Part shown: in pieces, positions 1-8,270 of the stretch
Numbering within the stretch: the stretch's first letter is position 1
How the letters are laid out: every line of letters starts with the position of its first letter
DNA from: an uncultured Actinomycetes bacterium
GTDB taxonomy: Bacteria; Actinomycetota; Actinomycetes; Nanopelagicales; Nanopelagicaceae
Direction of reading: 5' to 3'
Assembly (NCBI GenBank): GCA_903822425.1
Contig: CAIJOY010000023.1
Span: 18,248 to 82,247 of the forward strand
Length of the DNA stretch: 64,000 nt
Translations under genes and position numbers: made by a program
Notes under the pieces: model-generated
What the model saw: the letters and a program-made list of their open reading frames with translations, nothing else
The model's database searches: none
What the model was told of the DNA's origin: nothing

Positions 1-2234
1 CGCGCTAAGCGTTCTCGTAATCCATCCAGAATAATCACTCCGGCACACACCGCAGCAACGGTTGAAAACGCCAACCACGTTCCAACCCACAATCGTTGGC
101 TAGTTTGGCTCCCGTGACCTGCAAGATAAAATGCTGACCCAACAACGGCGCAAGCCAAGGTAACTAATCCCAGGTGCGCATAACTTCGTGCGCTAGTGGA
201 GGAGAACGCAGTTACCAGGAGAATCAGAATCCCAGGACTGACTGCCCACCAAGGCATTGACCCCATACCTCCAGGATTTCCTAGAGCCACAAGATTTGGA
301 ACTCCCCCTCCAACGACAAAACCAGGTTCAAGAAGCAAGCGCGAAGGACTCAGGAATGCATCAAATGACCATGGCAGTGTGAGAAACAATGGGGTGAAAA
401 GTAAAGCGCATTCCCGTGTTATCCGAGCAATAAAAAGTTCTTTCTCACTGTTTTTTTGCCACGTGAGGTAATCCTTTACGCCTGTAGTTATCAAGAGAAT
501 CGCTAATGCCATATATGCCGGCAGTGAAAATGCTGTTAATGCACCGACAAGCAAACTCAAGCCAAAAATAAATCGCCACTGTATATTTTGGATTTTATCT
601 AATTGAGGAATATAGCGAGCAATCTGTGGCAATAAGAGAAGGGTCATTAAGGTACCGAGGCGACCTGAATTTATAGTTGCAACTGCAACTGGAGAAAAAG
701 CATATGCAAGGCTGGCACCAAAAATAAGCCATGAGTTGCGTGAAAGCGTTCGCAAAAGACTGTACATAGACCAGAGAAGCAAAAGCGGAGCTGCCCAGAA
801 CAAAATTGTGACAAGGAGTGCAGCTTTACCAAAAAAGACTGTAGAGGCAAGAGCTAGCAGAAAAATCCAAGGAGGAGTGGGTGATCCACTTCCCATACCA
901 ACGCTGTGCCAGGAATCTGTGTACCTTCTCCAAAGATCGCTAGCCCCTTCCGGTGAAGTAGCGAGTGCGCCTCCTGTGAGATTTCCGAAACGATGGCGTG
1001 ACCACATTGTTGTGAAGGCAATAACGCATACAACTCCAACTACTTCAGCACGCTTGAGTGCACTTCGCCACTTAAAGGCAGGGGCCGGAGTGAGTAAATC
1101 CTCATCCTCTGATTCTTGAATCAGGGAGTTCTGATTGGTCGTTGGTGCTGGGAAAATCTTTTCCCGAATGGCATCGAAGGCACGTGACGTAGTTAAGCGA
1201 AATTGTGAACTTCTGGGAGGAATGAAAGTAGAAACCACTCGTGATGAGACAAGTCTGTGCTCACGCCTTTGTGCTCGTGCTTTGCGCAACTCACTTGGAT
1301 GTATGAGCAATAGCGCTATGGCAAGAATTTCATCAGAGGCATACCCAGGAAGTTTGGCAAGTAAATATCCGATCGCTCGAATAACAGCGCTCAAAAAAAG
1401 TGTTACCGCTAACCACGGCAGAAGCCACCACGAAGAGTTCGCAAGAAGTACATACGCCCCGTTGCGTCGATCTAATAAAAGGGGCCTATTAAAAAACGTG
1501 CTCTCGACATCAATCTGGCGACGTTCCGAGGCAGCAGCTTCAGCATGAAAAGCAACCGCATCAGTCACGACTATCACGGAGTGACCAGCTACACGCACTC
1601 GCCATCCAAAATCTACATCGTCGCGAAAGAGGGCCAAGTTTGGATCAAGCCCTCCAAAGTCTTCGAATATGTCTCGACGAATCAACATTCCTGCAGTGCT
1701 GACTGACAAAACTTCCTTAATTCCATCGTGTTGACCTTGGTCATACTCACGAATTTCTAATCCACTCCAACGAGAGCCGTTGCTTGCAATGCTGATACCT
1801 GTCTCTAGCAAGTGGGTGTGGTCATACCAACCAAGTAGTTTTGGACCAGCAACAACAACTTGTGGCCGATCCTCTAGGGCATCTAGCAGCGCTTGTAATG
1901 CTCCTGCTTGTGGTGCGCAATCATCATGGATCAGCCAGATCCATTCATCTTTAGTGGAAATATTTGAGGAGTAGCGAGAGGTTTCTGCTAAGCCAACTGC
2001 AATTGCTGCTCCATACCCAGTGTCTCTGGGTTGAGTCACTACATGGATACGTGCGCTTTTCAATAAATTAGCTGAGTTATCAATTGAACCGGTATCAACA
2101 GCAATCGTAAGATCTATTGGTCGAGTTTGGGATGCGAGAGATGCAACAACTTGTGGCAACCATGTAGCTCCGTCATGCGTAACAAGAATTGCAGTAACGC
2201 GACGAGAGTCTTCTTGCTTGGCTTGATCAGCCAT
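1..2234 (-). CDS. Family 2 glycosyltransferase with large C-terminal membrane domain (partial, 3' end outside window)
   Basis: The reading frame opens with ATG at 2234 and runs without a stop to base 1, so more than 744 residues are present and the C-terminus is missing. Residues of about 8-270 form a GT-A glycosyltransferase fold: an ILVTHDG first strand, a WIWLIHDDCAP segment holding the DxD-like metal site, and an FRDDVDFGWR acceptor/base motif. The rest is rich in hydrophobic segments and looks like a multi-spanning membrane region. The likely role is transfer of a sugar to a lipid-linked or cell-wall glycan at the membrane; donor and acceptor cannot be read. It lies 14 bases downstream of whiB on the same strand, and a nucleotidyltransferase lies upstream of that, which supports an envelope role. 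The family call is secure, the substrate is unknown. Confidence 0.85.
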   Translation of the reverse strand, partial: MADQAKQEDSRRVTAILVTHDGATWLPQVVASLASQTRPIDLTIAVDTGSIDNSANLLKSARIHVVTQPRDTGYGAAIAVGLAETSRYSSNISTKDEWIWLIHDDCAPQAGALQALLDALEDRPQVVVAGPKLLGWYDHTHLLETGISIASNGSRWSGLEIREYDQGQHDGIKEVLSVSTAGMLIRRDIFEDFGGLDPNLALFRDDVDFGWRVRVAGHSVIVVTDAVAFHAEAAASERRQIDVESTFFNRPLLLDRRNGAYVLLANSSWWLLPWLAVTLFLSAVIRAIGYLLAKLPGYASDEILAIALLLIHPSELRKARAQRREHRLVSSRVVSTFIPPRSSQFRLTTSRAFDAIREKIFPAPTTNQNSLIQESEDEDLLTPAPAFKWRSALKRAEVVGVVCVIAFTTMWSRHRFGNLTGGALATSPEGASDLWRRYTDSWHSVGMGSGSPTPPWIFLLALASTVFFGKAALLVTILFWAAPLLLLWSMYSLLRTLSRNSWLIFGASLAYAFSPVAVATINSGRLGTLMTLLLLPQIARYIPQLDKIQNIQWRFIFGLSLLVGALTAFSLPAYMALAILLITTGVKDYLTWQKNSEKELFIARITRECALLFTPLFLTLPWSFDAFLSPSRLLLEPGFVVGGGVPNLVALGNPGGMGSMPWWAVSPGILILLVTAFSSTSARSYAHLGLVTLACAVVGSAFYLAGHGSQTSQRLWVGTWLAFSTVAAVCAGVIILDGLRERLA

Positions 2235-2248
2235 AGCGCCAGTTGAGA

Positions 2249-2539
2249 TTAGGCGGGACGACGCTTAAGGCGGCGGCGTTCGCGTTCTGAAAGGCCACCC
2301 CAAATTCCAAATCGCTCATCATGAGCGAGGGCGTATTCAAGACATTCGGCGCGCACGTCACAGGACATGCATACTCGCTTTGCTTCACGAGTAGAACCAC
2401 CTTTTTCGGGAAAGAATGCTTCAGGATCGGTCTGGGCGCATAAAGATCGTTCTTGCCAGGAAAGCTCAACGGTCTCACCAGTCACAAGTTGAATGCTGGG
2501 GCTTACAGGTCGAATATCTGACACTCGATACTCCTTCAT
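2249..2539 (-). CDS. whiB2: WhiB-family iron-sulfur transcriptional regulator (WhiB2/WhmD-like)
   Basis: This 96-residue protein has the four cysteines that bind a [4Fe-4S] cluster (one in SLCAQ, then RVCMSC and EC), followed by the GIWGGLSERERRRLKRR tail, the WhiB turn and basic DNA-binding segment. The sequence LCAQTDPEAFFPEKGG matches the WhiB2/WhmD subgroup, which in actinobacteria is linked to cell division and septation. I chose ATG at 2539: it lies about 33 bases from the start site predicted by the promoter at 2580-2608. An in-frame TTG at 2572 would be at the very 5' end of the transcript and adds residues unlike the family. The neighbouring nucleotidyltransferase and glycosyltransferase fit the arrangement I recall around whiB2/manB in mycobacteria. 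Confidence 0.9.
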   Translation of the reverse strand: MKEYRVSDIRPVSPSIQLVTGETVELSWQERSLCAQTDPEAFFPEKGGSTREAKRVCMSCDVRAECLEYALAHDERFGIWGGLSERERRRLKRRPA

Positions 2540-2579
2540 ACTTTCGGGTCCACCCTGATGGCGGTTAACCAATAGATGA

Positions 2580-2608
2580 ATTACACGCGTGTAATCCCTT
2601 TAAGTCAA
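2580..2608 (-). promoter_or_regulatory. whiB promoter with a perfect 16-base palindrome over the -10
   Basis: Read on the minus strand there is a -35 TTGACT (2603-2608), a 17-base spacer and a -10 TGTAAT (2580-2585). The perfect palindrome ATTACACGCGTGTAAT occupies 2580-2595, covering the whole -10 and part of the spacer. This is the classic position for a repressor operator. The transcript would begin near 2572 and carry a leader of about 33 bases before the whiB ATG. The binding protein is not identifiable from sequence; autoregulation or a TetR/GntR-type dimer are possible. Confidence 0.7.
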
Positions 2609-2653
2609 GTCAGATTGGGGGTCAATTTGCCTGTACTTACGCTCAAAAAGGGG

Positions 2654-3613
2654 TTATAGAGGAAATATTCCATCTTTTGCTACATAGCTATCGTGAATCT
2701 GCGCATTTTTTTCAACCACGGCCCCTTGTGCAATAAATGAACCAGTAACAACGGCATCGTCTTGAATCTGTGCCACATCCGAGACGATCGACCCATCGAT
2801 TCGAGCACGTGCGCCGACAACCACTCCGCGACCCATTGCGCTACCGGATGAAAGGTGTGCAGTTACATCAATTGAGCAACCTTCCATGACTAGGAAATCA
2901 ACTCCTTTGCCTAAAACCGCATCACGCGAGCCTTGAAGCAGTGCTGCTGGAGTTCCAATGTCTAACCAGTAGGCGTCGTCGATGATCCCAAAAACGTTCT
3001 TTCCCATTTTAACAAGTTCAGGAAAAATTTCACGTTCGATGCTGACTACGGTGTCGCGAGGAATTTGATTAATAATCGTTGGATTAAATATATAGCAACC
3101 GGCATTAATCGTATTGGTTACCGGATTTTCCATTTTCTCTAAAAACGCGGTTACACGACCATCGGCATCTAGCGGTACGCACCCAAATGCTCGTGCGTCT
3201 GGAACATGCGTTAGGTGAAGGGTGACATCAGCCTCACGTTCTTGGTGCAATTTAATCTGTGCACTGAGATTATGAGAACTAAGGACATCACCATTAAAAA
3301 TAACGATGGGTTCATTACCAGAAAGTTTCGAAGCAGCATTAGCTATTGCTCCACCTGTTCCCAATGGTTCAGTTTCCACTGCATATTGGAGTTCCAGGCC
3401 CCACTTTGATCCATCTCCAAAGTAAGGAATGAAGACATCGGCAAGATAGGAAGTAGCAAGAACAATTGATGTAATACCCGCCGCCTTGGCTTTGAGCAAT
3501 TGATGTTCGGTGACTGGCAACCCAGCAATGGGCAACATGGGTTTAGGAACGCTGCGCGTTAATGGCAGTAAGCGAGTTCCCTTTCCACCTACTAATAAAA
3601 TCGCTTGGGTCAT
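2654..3613 (-). CDS. manB: Sugar-1-phosphate nucleotidyltransferase (GDP-mannose pyrophosphorylase-like)
   Basis: The 319-residue protein starts with AILLVGGKGTRLLPLT and SVPKPMLP, the nucleotide-binding and catalytic signature of sugar-nucleotide pyrophosphorylases. It continues with NGDVLS (metal-binding Asp) and NAGCYIF, and ends in a left-handed beta-helix region of about 80 residues. Proteins of this layout join NTP and a hexose-1-phosphate to make NDP-sugar; in actinobacteria the copy near whiB2 is normally a mannose-1-phosphate guanylyltransferase supplying GDP-mannose for glycans. Whether the product is GDP-mannose or NDP-glucose is inferred from context. Its ATG overlaps the dapC stop in an ATGA junction, so the two are probably translated together. 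Confidence 0.8.
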   Translation of the reverse strand: MTQAILLVGGKGTRLLPLTRSVPKPMLPIAGLPVTEHQLLKAKAAGITSIVLATSYLADVFIPYFGDGSKWGLELQYAVETEPLGTGGAIANAASKLSGNEPIVIFNGDVLSSHNLSAQIKLHQEREADVTLHLTHVPDARAFGCVPLDADGRVTAFLEKMENPVTNTINAGCYIFNPTIINQIPRDTVVSIEREIFPELVKMGKNVFGIIDDAYWLDIGTPAALLQGSRDAVLGKGVDFLVMEGCSIDVTAHLSSGSAMGRGVVVGARARIDGSIVSDVAQIQDDAVVTGSFIAQGAVVEKNAQIHDSYVAKDGIFPL

Positions 3614-4680
3614 TTCAGGCTGACTTTCATTAACCGCGATACCGCTTGATCAATATGTTGATCAGTTGCAGTCAAAGCCACTCGTACATGCCGAGCCCCT
3701 TTGGCGCCATAAAAATTACCAGGAGTGGCCAAAATCCCAAGCTCAGCCAGCCACGCCACTGATTCCCAATCACTTTCATTTCGCGTGCACCAAATATAAA
3801 GACCAGCGTGCGAGTACTCAATTGTGAAGCCCACTCTTTGTAAAGCTGGAGTGAGCGCATTTCTACGGGCGTTATACCTGCTTCGCTGTTGTTCGACATG
3901 TGAGCTATCTGAAAGTGCGGCAACCATCGCGTGCTGGACAGGAAGGCTCACCATCATGCCTGCATGTTTTCGGACTTCGCGAATTCTAGAAATTAAGGCA
4001 CTGTCGCCAATCAAGAAGGCTGCACGGTATCCAGCCATAGATGAGCGCTTTGATAAAGAATGTATTGCAAGAATATTTGTGTTATCAGAATCGCTAAATT
4101 GCAATATAGATTGCGGAGCCGAAGTATCTCCAAACTCCAAGTAACACTCATCTGAAATAATTATAGAATTTTCACGGCGCGCCCACGCGATTGCTGATTT
4201 AAGTTCTGCCTCTGAGTGCACGCGACCTGTGGGGTTGGAGGGAGAATTAACCCATGCCAGATCAGCCTTTGGCCAGGATTGGGCATCGATCCCAACTGCA
4301 GTGCCCTCTGCTTTGGCGATAATCGCACCGACTGAATATGTCGGATAGGCGATTTCGGGAAATAGCACACTATCTACTTCTAAAATTGTTGGAATCCATG
4401 CGACTGCTTCTTTTGAACCAATTAACGGCAAGACATCAAAATCTCCAGTTGCACCTAACTTTTGGCGCGCCCATAAAATAATTGCTTCACGCAATTGAGC
4501 TGTACCTGCAGTTGTGGGATAGCCCGGTGAATTTGTATTTTCACGAAGTGCTGCTTGGATAAATTCTGGAGTTGCATCTACTGGAGTACCTACGGAGAGA
4601 TCAATTATTCCTTCAGGGTGAGAGCGAGCGCGGTCTCCATATGGAGCGAGCGCATCCCAAGGAAAATCAGGTAGCTTCAG
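3610..4680 (-). CDS. dapC: Succinyldiaminopimelate transaminase DapC, apparent CTG start
   Basis: This is a PLP-dependent class I aminotransferase that would convert N-succinyl-2-amino-6-ketopimelate to N-succinyl-LL-diaminopimelate in lysine and peptidoglycan synthesis. Visible marks are VNSPSNPTG, the DECYLEFGD segment and HSLSKRSSMAGYR with the PLP-binding lysine. Conserved N-terminal sequence (KLPDFPWDALAPYGDRAR, then IDLSVGTPVD) lies upstream of the first conventional start, the TTG at 4494, so that TTG cannot be the real start. No ATG, GTG or TTG occurs in frame between there and the end of the ferredoxin gene. CTG at 4678-4680, about 8 bases after an AAAGAG that could act as a ribosome site, gives 356 residues, normal for DapC. 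A run of seven T just before it leaves a sequencing slip possible. dapD is at 17860. Confidence 0.85.
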   Translation of the reverse strand: MKLPDFPWDALAPYGDRARSHPEGIIDLSVGTPVDATPEFIQAALRENTNSPGYPTTAGTAQLREAIILWARQKLGATGDFDVLPLIGSKEAVAWIPTILEVDSVLFPEIAYPTYSVGAIIAKAEGTAVGIDAQSWPKADLAWVNSPSNPTGRVHSEAELKSAIAWARRENSIIISDECYLEFGDTSAPQSILQFSDSDNTNILAIHSLSKRSSMAGYRAAFLIGDSALISRIREVRKHAGMMVSLPVQHAMVAALSDSSHVEQQRSRYNARRNALTPALQRVGFTIEYSHAGLYIWCTRNESDWESVAWLAELGILATPGNFYGAKGARHVRVALTATDQHIDQAVSRLMKVSLK

Positions 4681-4691
4681 AAAAAAACTCT

Positions 4692-5009
4692 TTAACTTTG
4701 ATGAGGTGCAGCGGTTACATCTGCATGGTCTGTATTGGTTGGGCCGAGCTTTGCCGCTCCCCCTGGTGAACCAATCTCTACAAAGAATTCAGTGTTAACT
4801 TTGGTATAGGCGCTCCACTGAGAAGGCACATCATCTTCATAGTAAATTGCTTCAACTGGACATACTGGCTCGCAAGCCCCGCAATCCACGCACTCATCTG
4901 GCTGGATGTAGAGCATGCGACTGCCTTCATAAATGCAGTCAACCGGACATTCCTCAATACACGATTTATCTTTCACATCGATACACGGTTGAGCGATGAT
5001 GTACGTCAT
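4692..5009 (-). CDS. fdxA: Seven-iron ferredoxin FdxA
   Basis: The 105-residue protein has two cysteine clusters in the first 60 residues: PCIDVKDKSCIEECPVDC, typical of a [3Fe-4S] plus [4Fe-4S] ferredoxin, and CVDCGACEPVCP for the second centre. The acidic surface and the C-terminal extension of about 40 residues match actinobacterial FdxA/FdxC. It is a soluble cytoplasmic one-electron carrier. It sits directly upstream of dapC with an 11-base gap, a pairing I recall as conserved in mycobacteria and streptomycetes, although the two functions are not obviously related. It probably shares a transcript with dapC and the nucleotidyltransferase. Confidence 0.93.
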   Translation of the reverse strand: MTYIIAQPCIDVKDKSCIEECPVDCIYEGSRMLYIQPDECVDCGACEPVCPVEAIYYEDDVPSQWSAYTKVNTEFFVEIGSPGGAAKLGPTNTDHADVTAAPHQS

Positions 5010-5111
5010 GACAAGCTCCCATCTGGTTTCCTGGCGCCATTCTAATCACGCGCGGGCGAACGAGGCGATTTTGGCGCTCCACGGTCTACTCCAAGCAATT
5101 ACCCTGTAACC

Positions 5112-6068
5112 ATGGGCCCAGGGGTAGATCTCATAGGACATCGCCTCACAATCCGTCTGCATGACCCAGAGGGCGGTTTTCGTGACATCGTCGGAGTTTT
5201 GGAATCCACAACAACTCTGCGCCGTCGTGATAATTCCATTGCCACATTTAATCCAGAACGCATCGCGATTTGGCGAGAAATACCCATTGTGGCTCCGCGG
5301 GCTGGCCATGGTGCGCCCCTTTCCGCGCGAATCCGCGAGATCGAATTAGCTGCCAATGAGACGTGGAAAGCTACCCATGAAAATTATCTCGGGGGTTGGT
5401 TGCTTCGGGCTTCGGGGCAATTCACCCTGCGAGCAAATTCTGTCCTGCCACTAGGTGAGCCACCTTTTGGAAACCCCGGAATCGAAATAGATGAAGCCAT
5501 AGAAAAAGTGATTGCTTTCTACAACTCTCATAATCTCAAACCTGTCTTTCATATTCCTTTGCCCACGTATTGCGAACTCGATGATCTTCTCGAGAAAAAG
5601 GGCTGGGAGAAAAAAGTTACGGTGGCAATCATGGTGAGTGATCTTGATCCGATACCAATGCCGCAAATTTCAGCAGGGAATTGGCAGTATTCAGATTCAC
5701 CTACCCCACAATGGTTGGCCTTGCAGGCAGATGAAGCACTTGCACACATTATGACTAGATCACCTGCAACCTACACACAACTCATGATCAACGACGCTGT
5801 TGTAGCAGTTGGAAGAGCTGCAATACATGATGGATGGGTTGTTTTGAGCCGACTATTTGTGGATCCCAAGTATCGTTCACAAGGTTTTGGCCGGGCCACA
5901 ATGGTGGCAATGCTTAACAACGCACTACTCGGCGGTGCGACCAAAGCGATGCTTCAAGTTGATTCTGGAAACGACACCGCGATTTCACTCTATGAAAACC
6001 TAGGATTTAATCAACACCACACGTATACCTACCGCATACTGCAACCGAGCAAAGATAACTCCTGTTAA
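5112..6068 (+). CDS. GNAT N-acetyltransferase with SH3-like N-terminal domain
   Basis: The 318-residue protein has a small beta-rich N-terminal part (residues about 1-65: GHRLTIRLHDPEGGFRDIVG and IATFNPERIAIWREI) resembling the SH3-like domain that precedes GNAT in some actinobacterial acetyltransferases. The C-terminal GNAT core carries LFVDPKYRSQGFGRATMVAM, the acetyl-CoA pyrophosphate loop, and LQVDSGNDTAISLYENLGF, the late GNAT strand and helix. It would acetylate an amine from acetyl-CoA; the substrate is not identifiable. It is transcribed away from fdxA across a 100-base gap. The ATG at 5112 has little ribosome-site sequence before it, so leaderless translation is possible. Confidence 0.8.
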   Translation: MGPGVDLIGHRLTIRLHDPEGGFRDIVGVLESTTTLRRRDNSIATFNPERIAIWREIPIVAPRAGHGAPLSARIREIELAANETWKATHENYLGGWLLRASGQFTLRANSVLPLGEPPFGNPGIEIDEAIEKVIAFYNSHNLKPVFHIPLPTYCELDDLLEKKGWEKKVTVAIMVSDLDPIPMPQISAGNWQYSDSPTPQWLALQADEALAHIMTRSPATYTQLMINDAVVAVGRAAIHDGWVVLSRLFVDPKYRSQGFGRATMVAMLNNALLGGATKAMLQVDSGNDTAISLYENLGFNQHHTYTYRILQPSKDNSC

Positions 6069-6078
6069 AAGCAGAGCA

Positions 6079-6390
6079 CTAGTTCTTGAGTGCGATGCTT
6101 ATCAAAATGCTCAGCGAGCCTGCAATGATGAGGGCGTTACCAGTGGAGTTGCCTTCTACTAAAAGCTCATGGCCGACCCCTAACGTTCCAGCTTTTAGAA
6201 CGATTACAAACCAAGCAACACCTGCCATGACTTTATATCGGCGCAATCCCCAATGGCGGCCCAATAGCCAGATGCCCACTCCGCTGCCAAGCAAACTCAG
6301 CAACAAACCTAAGGGTGGATAAGCATTGTGAAGCAAGGCCGAAGCAGCTCCTAGCACTATTCCAAATCCTATTGAAAAAATAAATCTCAT
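6079..6390 (-). CDS. Small membrane protein downstream of mshB (DUF6113-like)
   Basis: About 103 residues with four hydrophobic segments (near residues 2-20, 25-45, 52-72 and 80-100) and almost no polar core, so an integral membrane protein. The ATG at 6390 overlaps the mshB stop in a TGATG junction, so it is translationally coupled to mshB. An equivalent small membrane protein follows mshB in many actinobacteria, which supports a real gene and a shared function, but no activity is known to me. A TTG one codon upstream is an alternative start. Confidence 0.7.
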   Translation of the reverse strand: MRFIFSIGFGIVLGAASALLHNAYPPLGLLLSLLGSGVGIWLLGRHWGLRRYKVMAGVAWFVIVLKAGTLGVGHELLVEGNSTGNALIIAGSLSILISIALKN

Positions 6391-7262
6391 CAAATGATCA
6401 CTCCGGCAAAAAGATCCGTCTCTCTACCGTCTTGGTTAAATGGCGCATGAGCTTTGCCTTGCACGAGTGAATAAAACTCTTGGCCCCACACTTGCAGACC
6501 CAAATTATTTGATAAGGCAAAAAACGGTCCATCTAAAGAAATCTGTGTTTCATGGGCCTTCATAGCCGCCATTTTGGAATCTACGAAGGCAGTTCCGTCT
6601 ACCAGTGCAGTTACCAATTCATCATCTTTGACAAAAGGTAGATCATCCACACTTTCGGCTCCAAAGAAATCAGAACCAATTTTCTTCATCTCTTCTATGC
6701 CGCGAGCGATAACAGATTTTGGCATCGCATTCCAATAAATTTTCTGAATCTTCCAGTCGGTTGCCAACTCTGCTGCACGCATTGCCACGCGGTGGGCTTG
6801 AATGTGATCAGGGTGTCCATAACCACCTATTTCATCATAGGTGATGAGAATATGAGGTTTAACTTCATAAATAATATCAACCAGTAATTTAGCGGCAGAA
6901 TCCACATCTGCTTGCCAAAAAACATCTGGCCGCTCGTTTTGCGTAGTTCCCATCATTCCGCTATCTCTGAAACGAATTTTGTCGTTGCCTAGAAAACGAA
7001 AATCAGAAATTCCTAGTTCTTTCATCGCAGCTGCCAATTCGAGCTCACGGTGTTGACCTAGCCCATCACTCTGCGCACTTGCTAAGTGAGCTAAGCCAGG
7101 AACAAGCACTTCTCCTTCCTCACCTCGTGTGCATGTGACCAATGTGACTTGTGCGCCCATCGCGGCATACATCGCCATAGTTGCTCCATTGTTGATGGTT
7201 TCATCATCAGGGTGAGCATGAACCAAAAGCACGCGATAGCCCGAATAAGCAAGAGTTGTCAT
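6390..7262 (-). CDS. mshB: N-acetyl-1-D-myo-inosityl-2-amino-2-deoxy-alpha-D-glucopyranoside deacetylase MshB
   Basis: MshB is a zinc amidase of the LmbE/PIG-L family that removes the acetyl group from GlcNAc-inositol in mycothiol synthesis. The metal and catalytic signatures are present: AHPDDE near residue 15 and [12 protein letters not shown] near residue 150, plus [11 protein letters not shown] take ATG at 7262, because the upstream extension (another 22 residues to 7328) runs into the divergent TetR promoter region and shows no family similarity. Its presence predicts a mycothiol-producing actinobacterium. MshB and mycothiol conjugate amidase are close relatives; the length (about 290) and context favour MshB. 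Confidence 0.88.
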   Translation of the reverse strand: MTTLAYSGYRVLLVHAHPDDETINNGATMAMYAAMGAQVTLVTCTRGEEGEVLVPGLAHLASAQSDGLGQHRELELAAAMKELGISDFRFLGNDKIRFRDSGMMGTTQNERPDVFWQADVDSAAKLLVDIIYEVKPHILITYDEIGGYGHPDHIQAHRVAMRAAELATDWKIQKIYWNAMPKSVIARGIEEMKKIGSDFFGAESVDDLPFVKDDELVTALVDGTAFVDSKMAAMKAHETQISLDGPFFALSNNLGLQVWGQEFYSLVQGKAHAPFNQDGRETDLFAGVII

Positions 7263-7348
7263 GGCTTCTATTGTGCCGTATCTACTTAAATTCCGCATAT
7301 GACATCTGTTTGGCAACAAAATCCACACTTTCCATTACGCTATGTCCG

Positions 7349-7954
7349 ATGAACACCAGCGATAACAAACCACGCCTTCCACGTGATGAGCGCCGAGCCC
7401 AACTGCTCAGCGCTGCACTCGAGGTTTTCACATCAGCTGGATACCACTCAGCGGCTATGGATGAAATCGCTGATCGCGCAGGAGTGAGTAAGCCAGTTCT
7501 CTATCAACATTTTCCTTCTAAATTAGAACTTTACTTAGCTGTGCTCGACATCCATATCGATTCACTCGTATTTGCAATTCAAAAAGCAATTGCATCTACT
7601 CCCGATAATTCCAATCGCGTGCGAGCTACGGTGGTCGCGTACTTTAATTTCATCGACAGCGAAGGTGAGGCATTCCGTTTATTATTCGAAAGCGATATGA
7701 GCGTGGAGCCTGCAGTTCGTGAACGACTCACTCGCATGACTTACGATTGCGCAGCAGCAGTAAGTGCAGTTATTTCCCTAGACACTGGATTGCCCCAGGA
7801 AGCGGCGATGCTTCTGGGAGTTGGACTAATCGGAAGTGCTCAAGTAACAGCGCGTCATTGGCTAGAGCGAGATAGTAAATTGACTCGTCAGCAAGCCACC
7901 GATCTCGTATCGAATGTGATTTGGCGTGGAATATCAGGTTTTCCTCGCACGTAA
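7349..7954 (+). CDS. TetR-family transcriptional regulator
   Basis: The 201-residue protein begins RDERRAQLLSAALEVF and continues with DEIADRAGVSKPVLYQHF, the standard TetR helix-turn-helix at residues 20-60, followed by an all-helical ligand domain. The ATG at 7349 is preferred over an upstream TTG at 7256 that would overlap mshB. TetR, DUF3107 and a DEAD-box helicase stand in this order in many actinobacteria (the Rv3208-Rv3211 region in M. tuberculosis, as I recall), so this is a conserved core regulator. The ligand and targets cannot be read from the sequence. Confidence 0.88.
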   Translation: MNTSDNKPRLPRDERRAQLLSAALEVFTSAGYHSAAMDEIADRAGVSKPVLYQHFPSKLELYLAVLDIHIDSLVFAIQKAIASTPDNSNRVRATVVAYFNFIDSEGEAFRLLFESDMSVEPAVRERLTRMTYDCAAAVSAVISLDTGLPQEAAMLLGVGLIGSAQVTARHWLERDSKLTRQQATDLVSNVIWRGISGFPRT

Positions 7955-8011
7955 GGTCGATATGCATTTTCCAATTCGTTATAACCACGCTTGTCTCGGT
8001 AGGATTGCCCT

Positions 8012-8269
8012 ATGAGTACAAAGAAATCAGAACAAGGTCATAAAGCAGAAGTTCGCATCGCCATTACCAACGTTTCAGGTGAAGTAACTTTTGAAAGCCC
8101 AACCAGCGCTGCTGAAATTCGCACCTTGGTTTCGGCAGCTCTTGCTTCAGGTACTCCGCTTATTCTTACAGATGTACGCGGAAAAGAAATCATTGTTCCT
8201 GCAGACAAAATAGGTTTTGTCGAAATCGGCGCACAATCTGAACGCCGAGTCGGCTTTGGCACACTCTGA
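8012..8269 (+). CDS. DUF3107 family small protein
   Basis: An 85-residue soluble protein with KAEVRIAITNVSGEVTFES near the start and a tail ending in ERRVGFGTL, matching the DUF3107 (TB9.4-like) family confined to actinobacteria. Its function is not known to me. It sits between the TetR gene and the helicase, its stop separated from the helicase GTG by a single base, so it is probably translated together with the helicase. The ATG at 8012 follows a weak purine-rich stretch. Confidence 0.88.
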   Translation: MSTKKSEQGHKAEVRIAITNVSGEVTFESPTSAAEIRTLVSAALASGTPLILTDVRGKEIIVPADKIGFVEIGAQSERRVGFGTL

Positions 8270-8270
8270 C

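Noticed and set aside
196..1974. Several short plus-strand frames (e.g. 196-471, 736-1119, 1135-1548)
   Set aside because: They are shadows of the continuous minus-strand glycosyltransferase frame that fills 1-2234.
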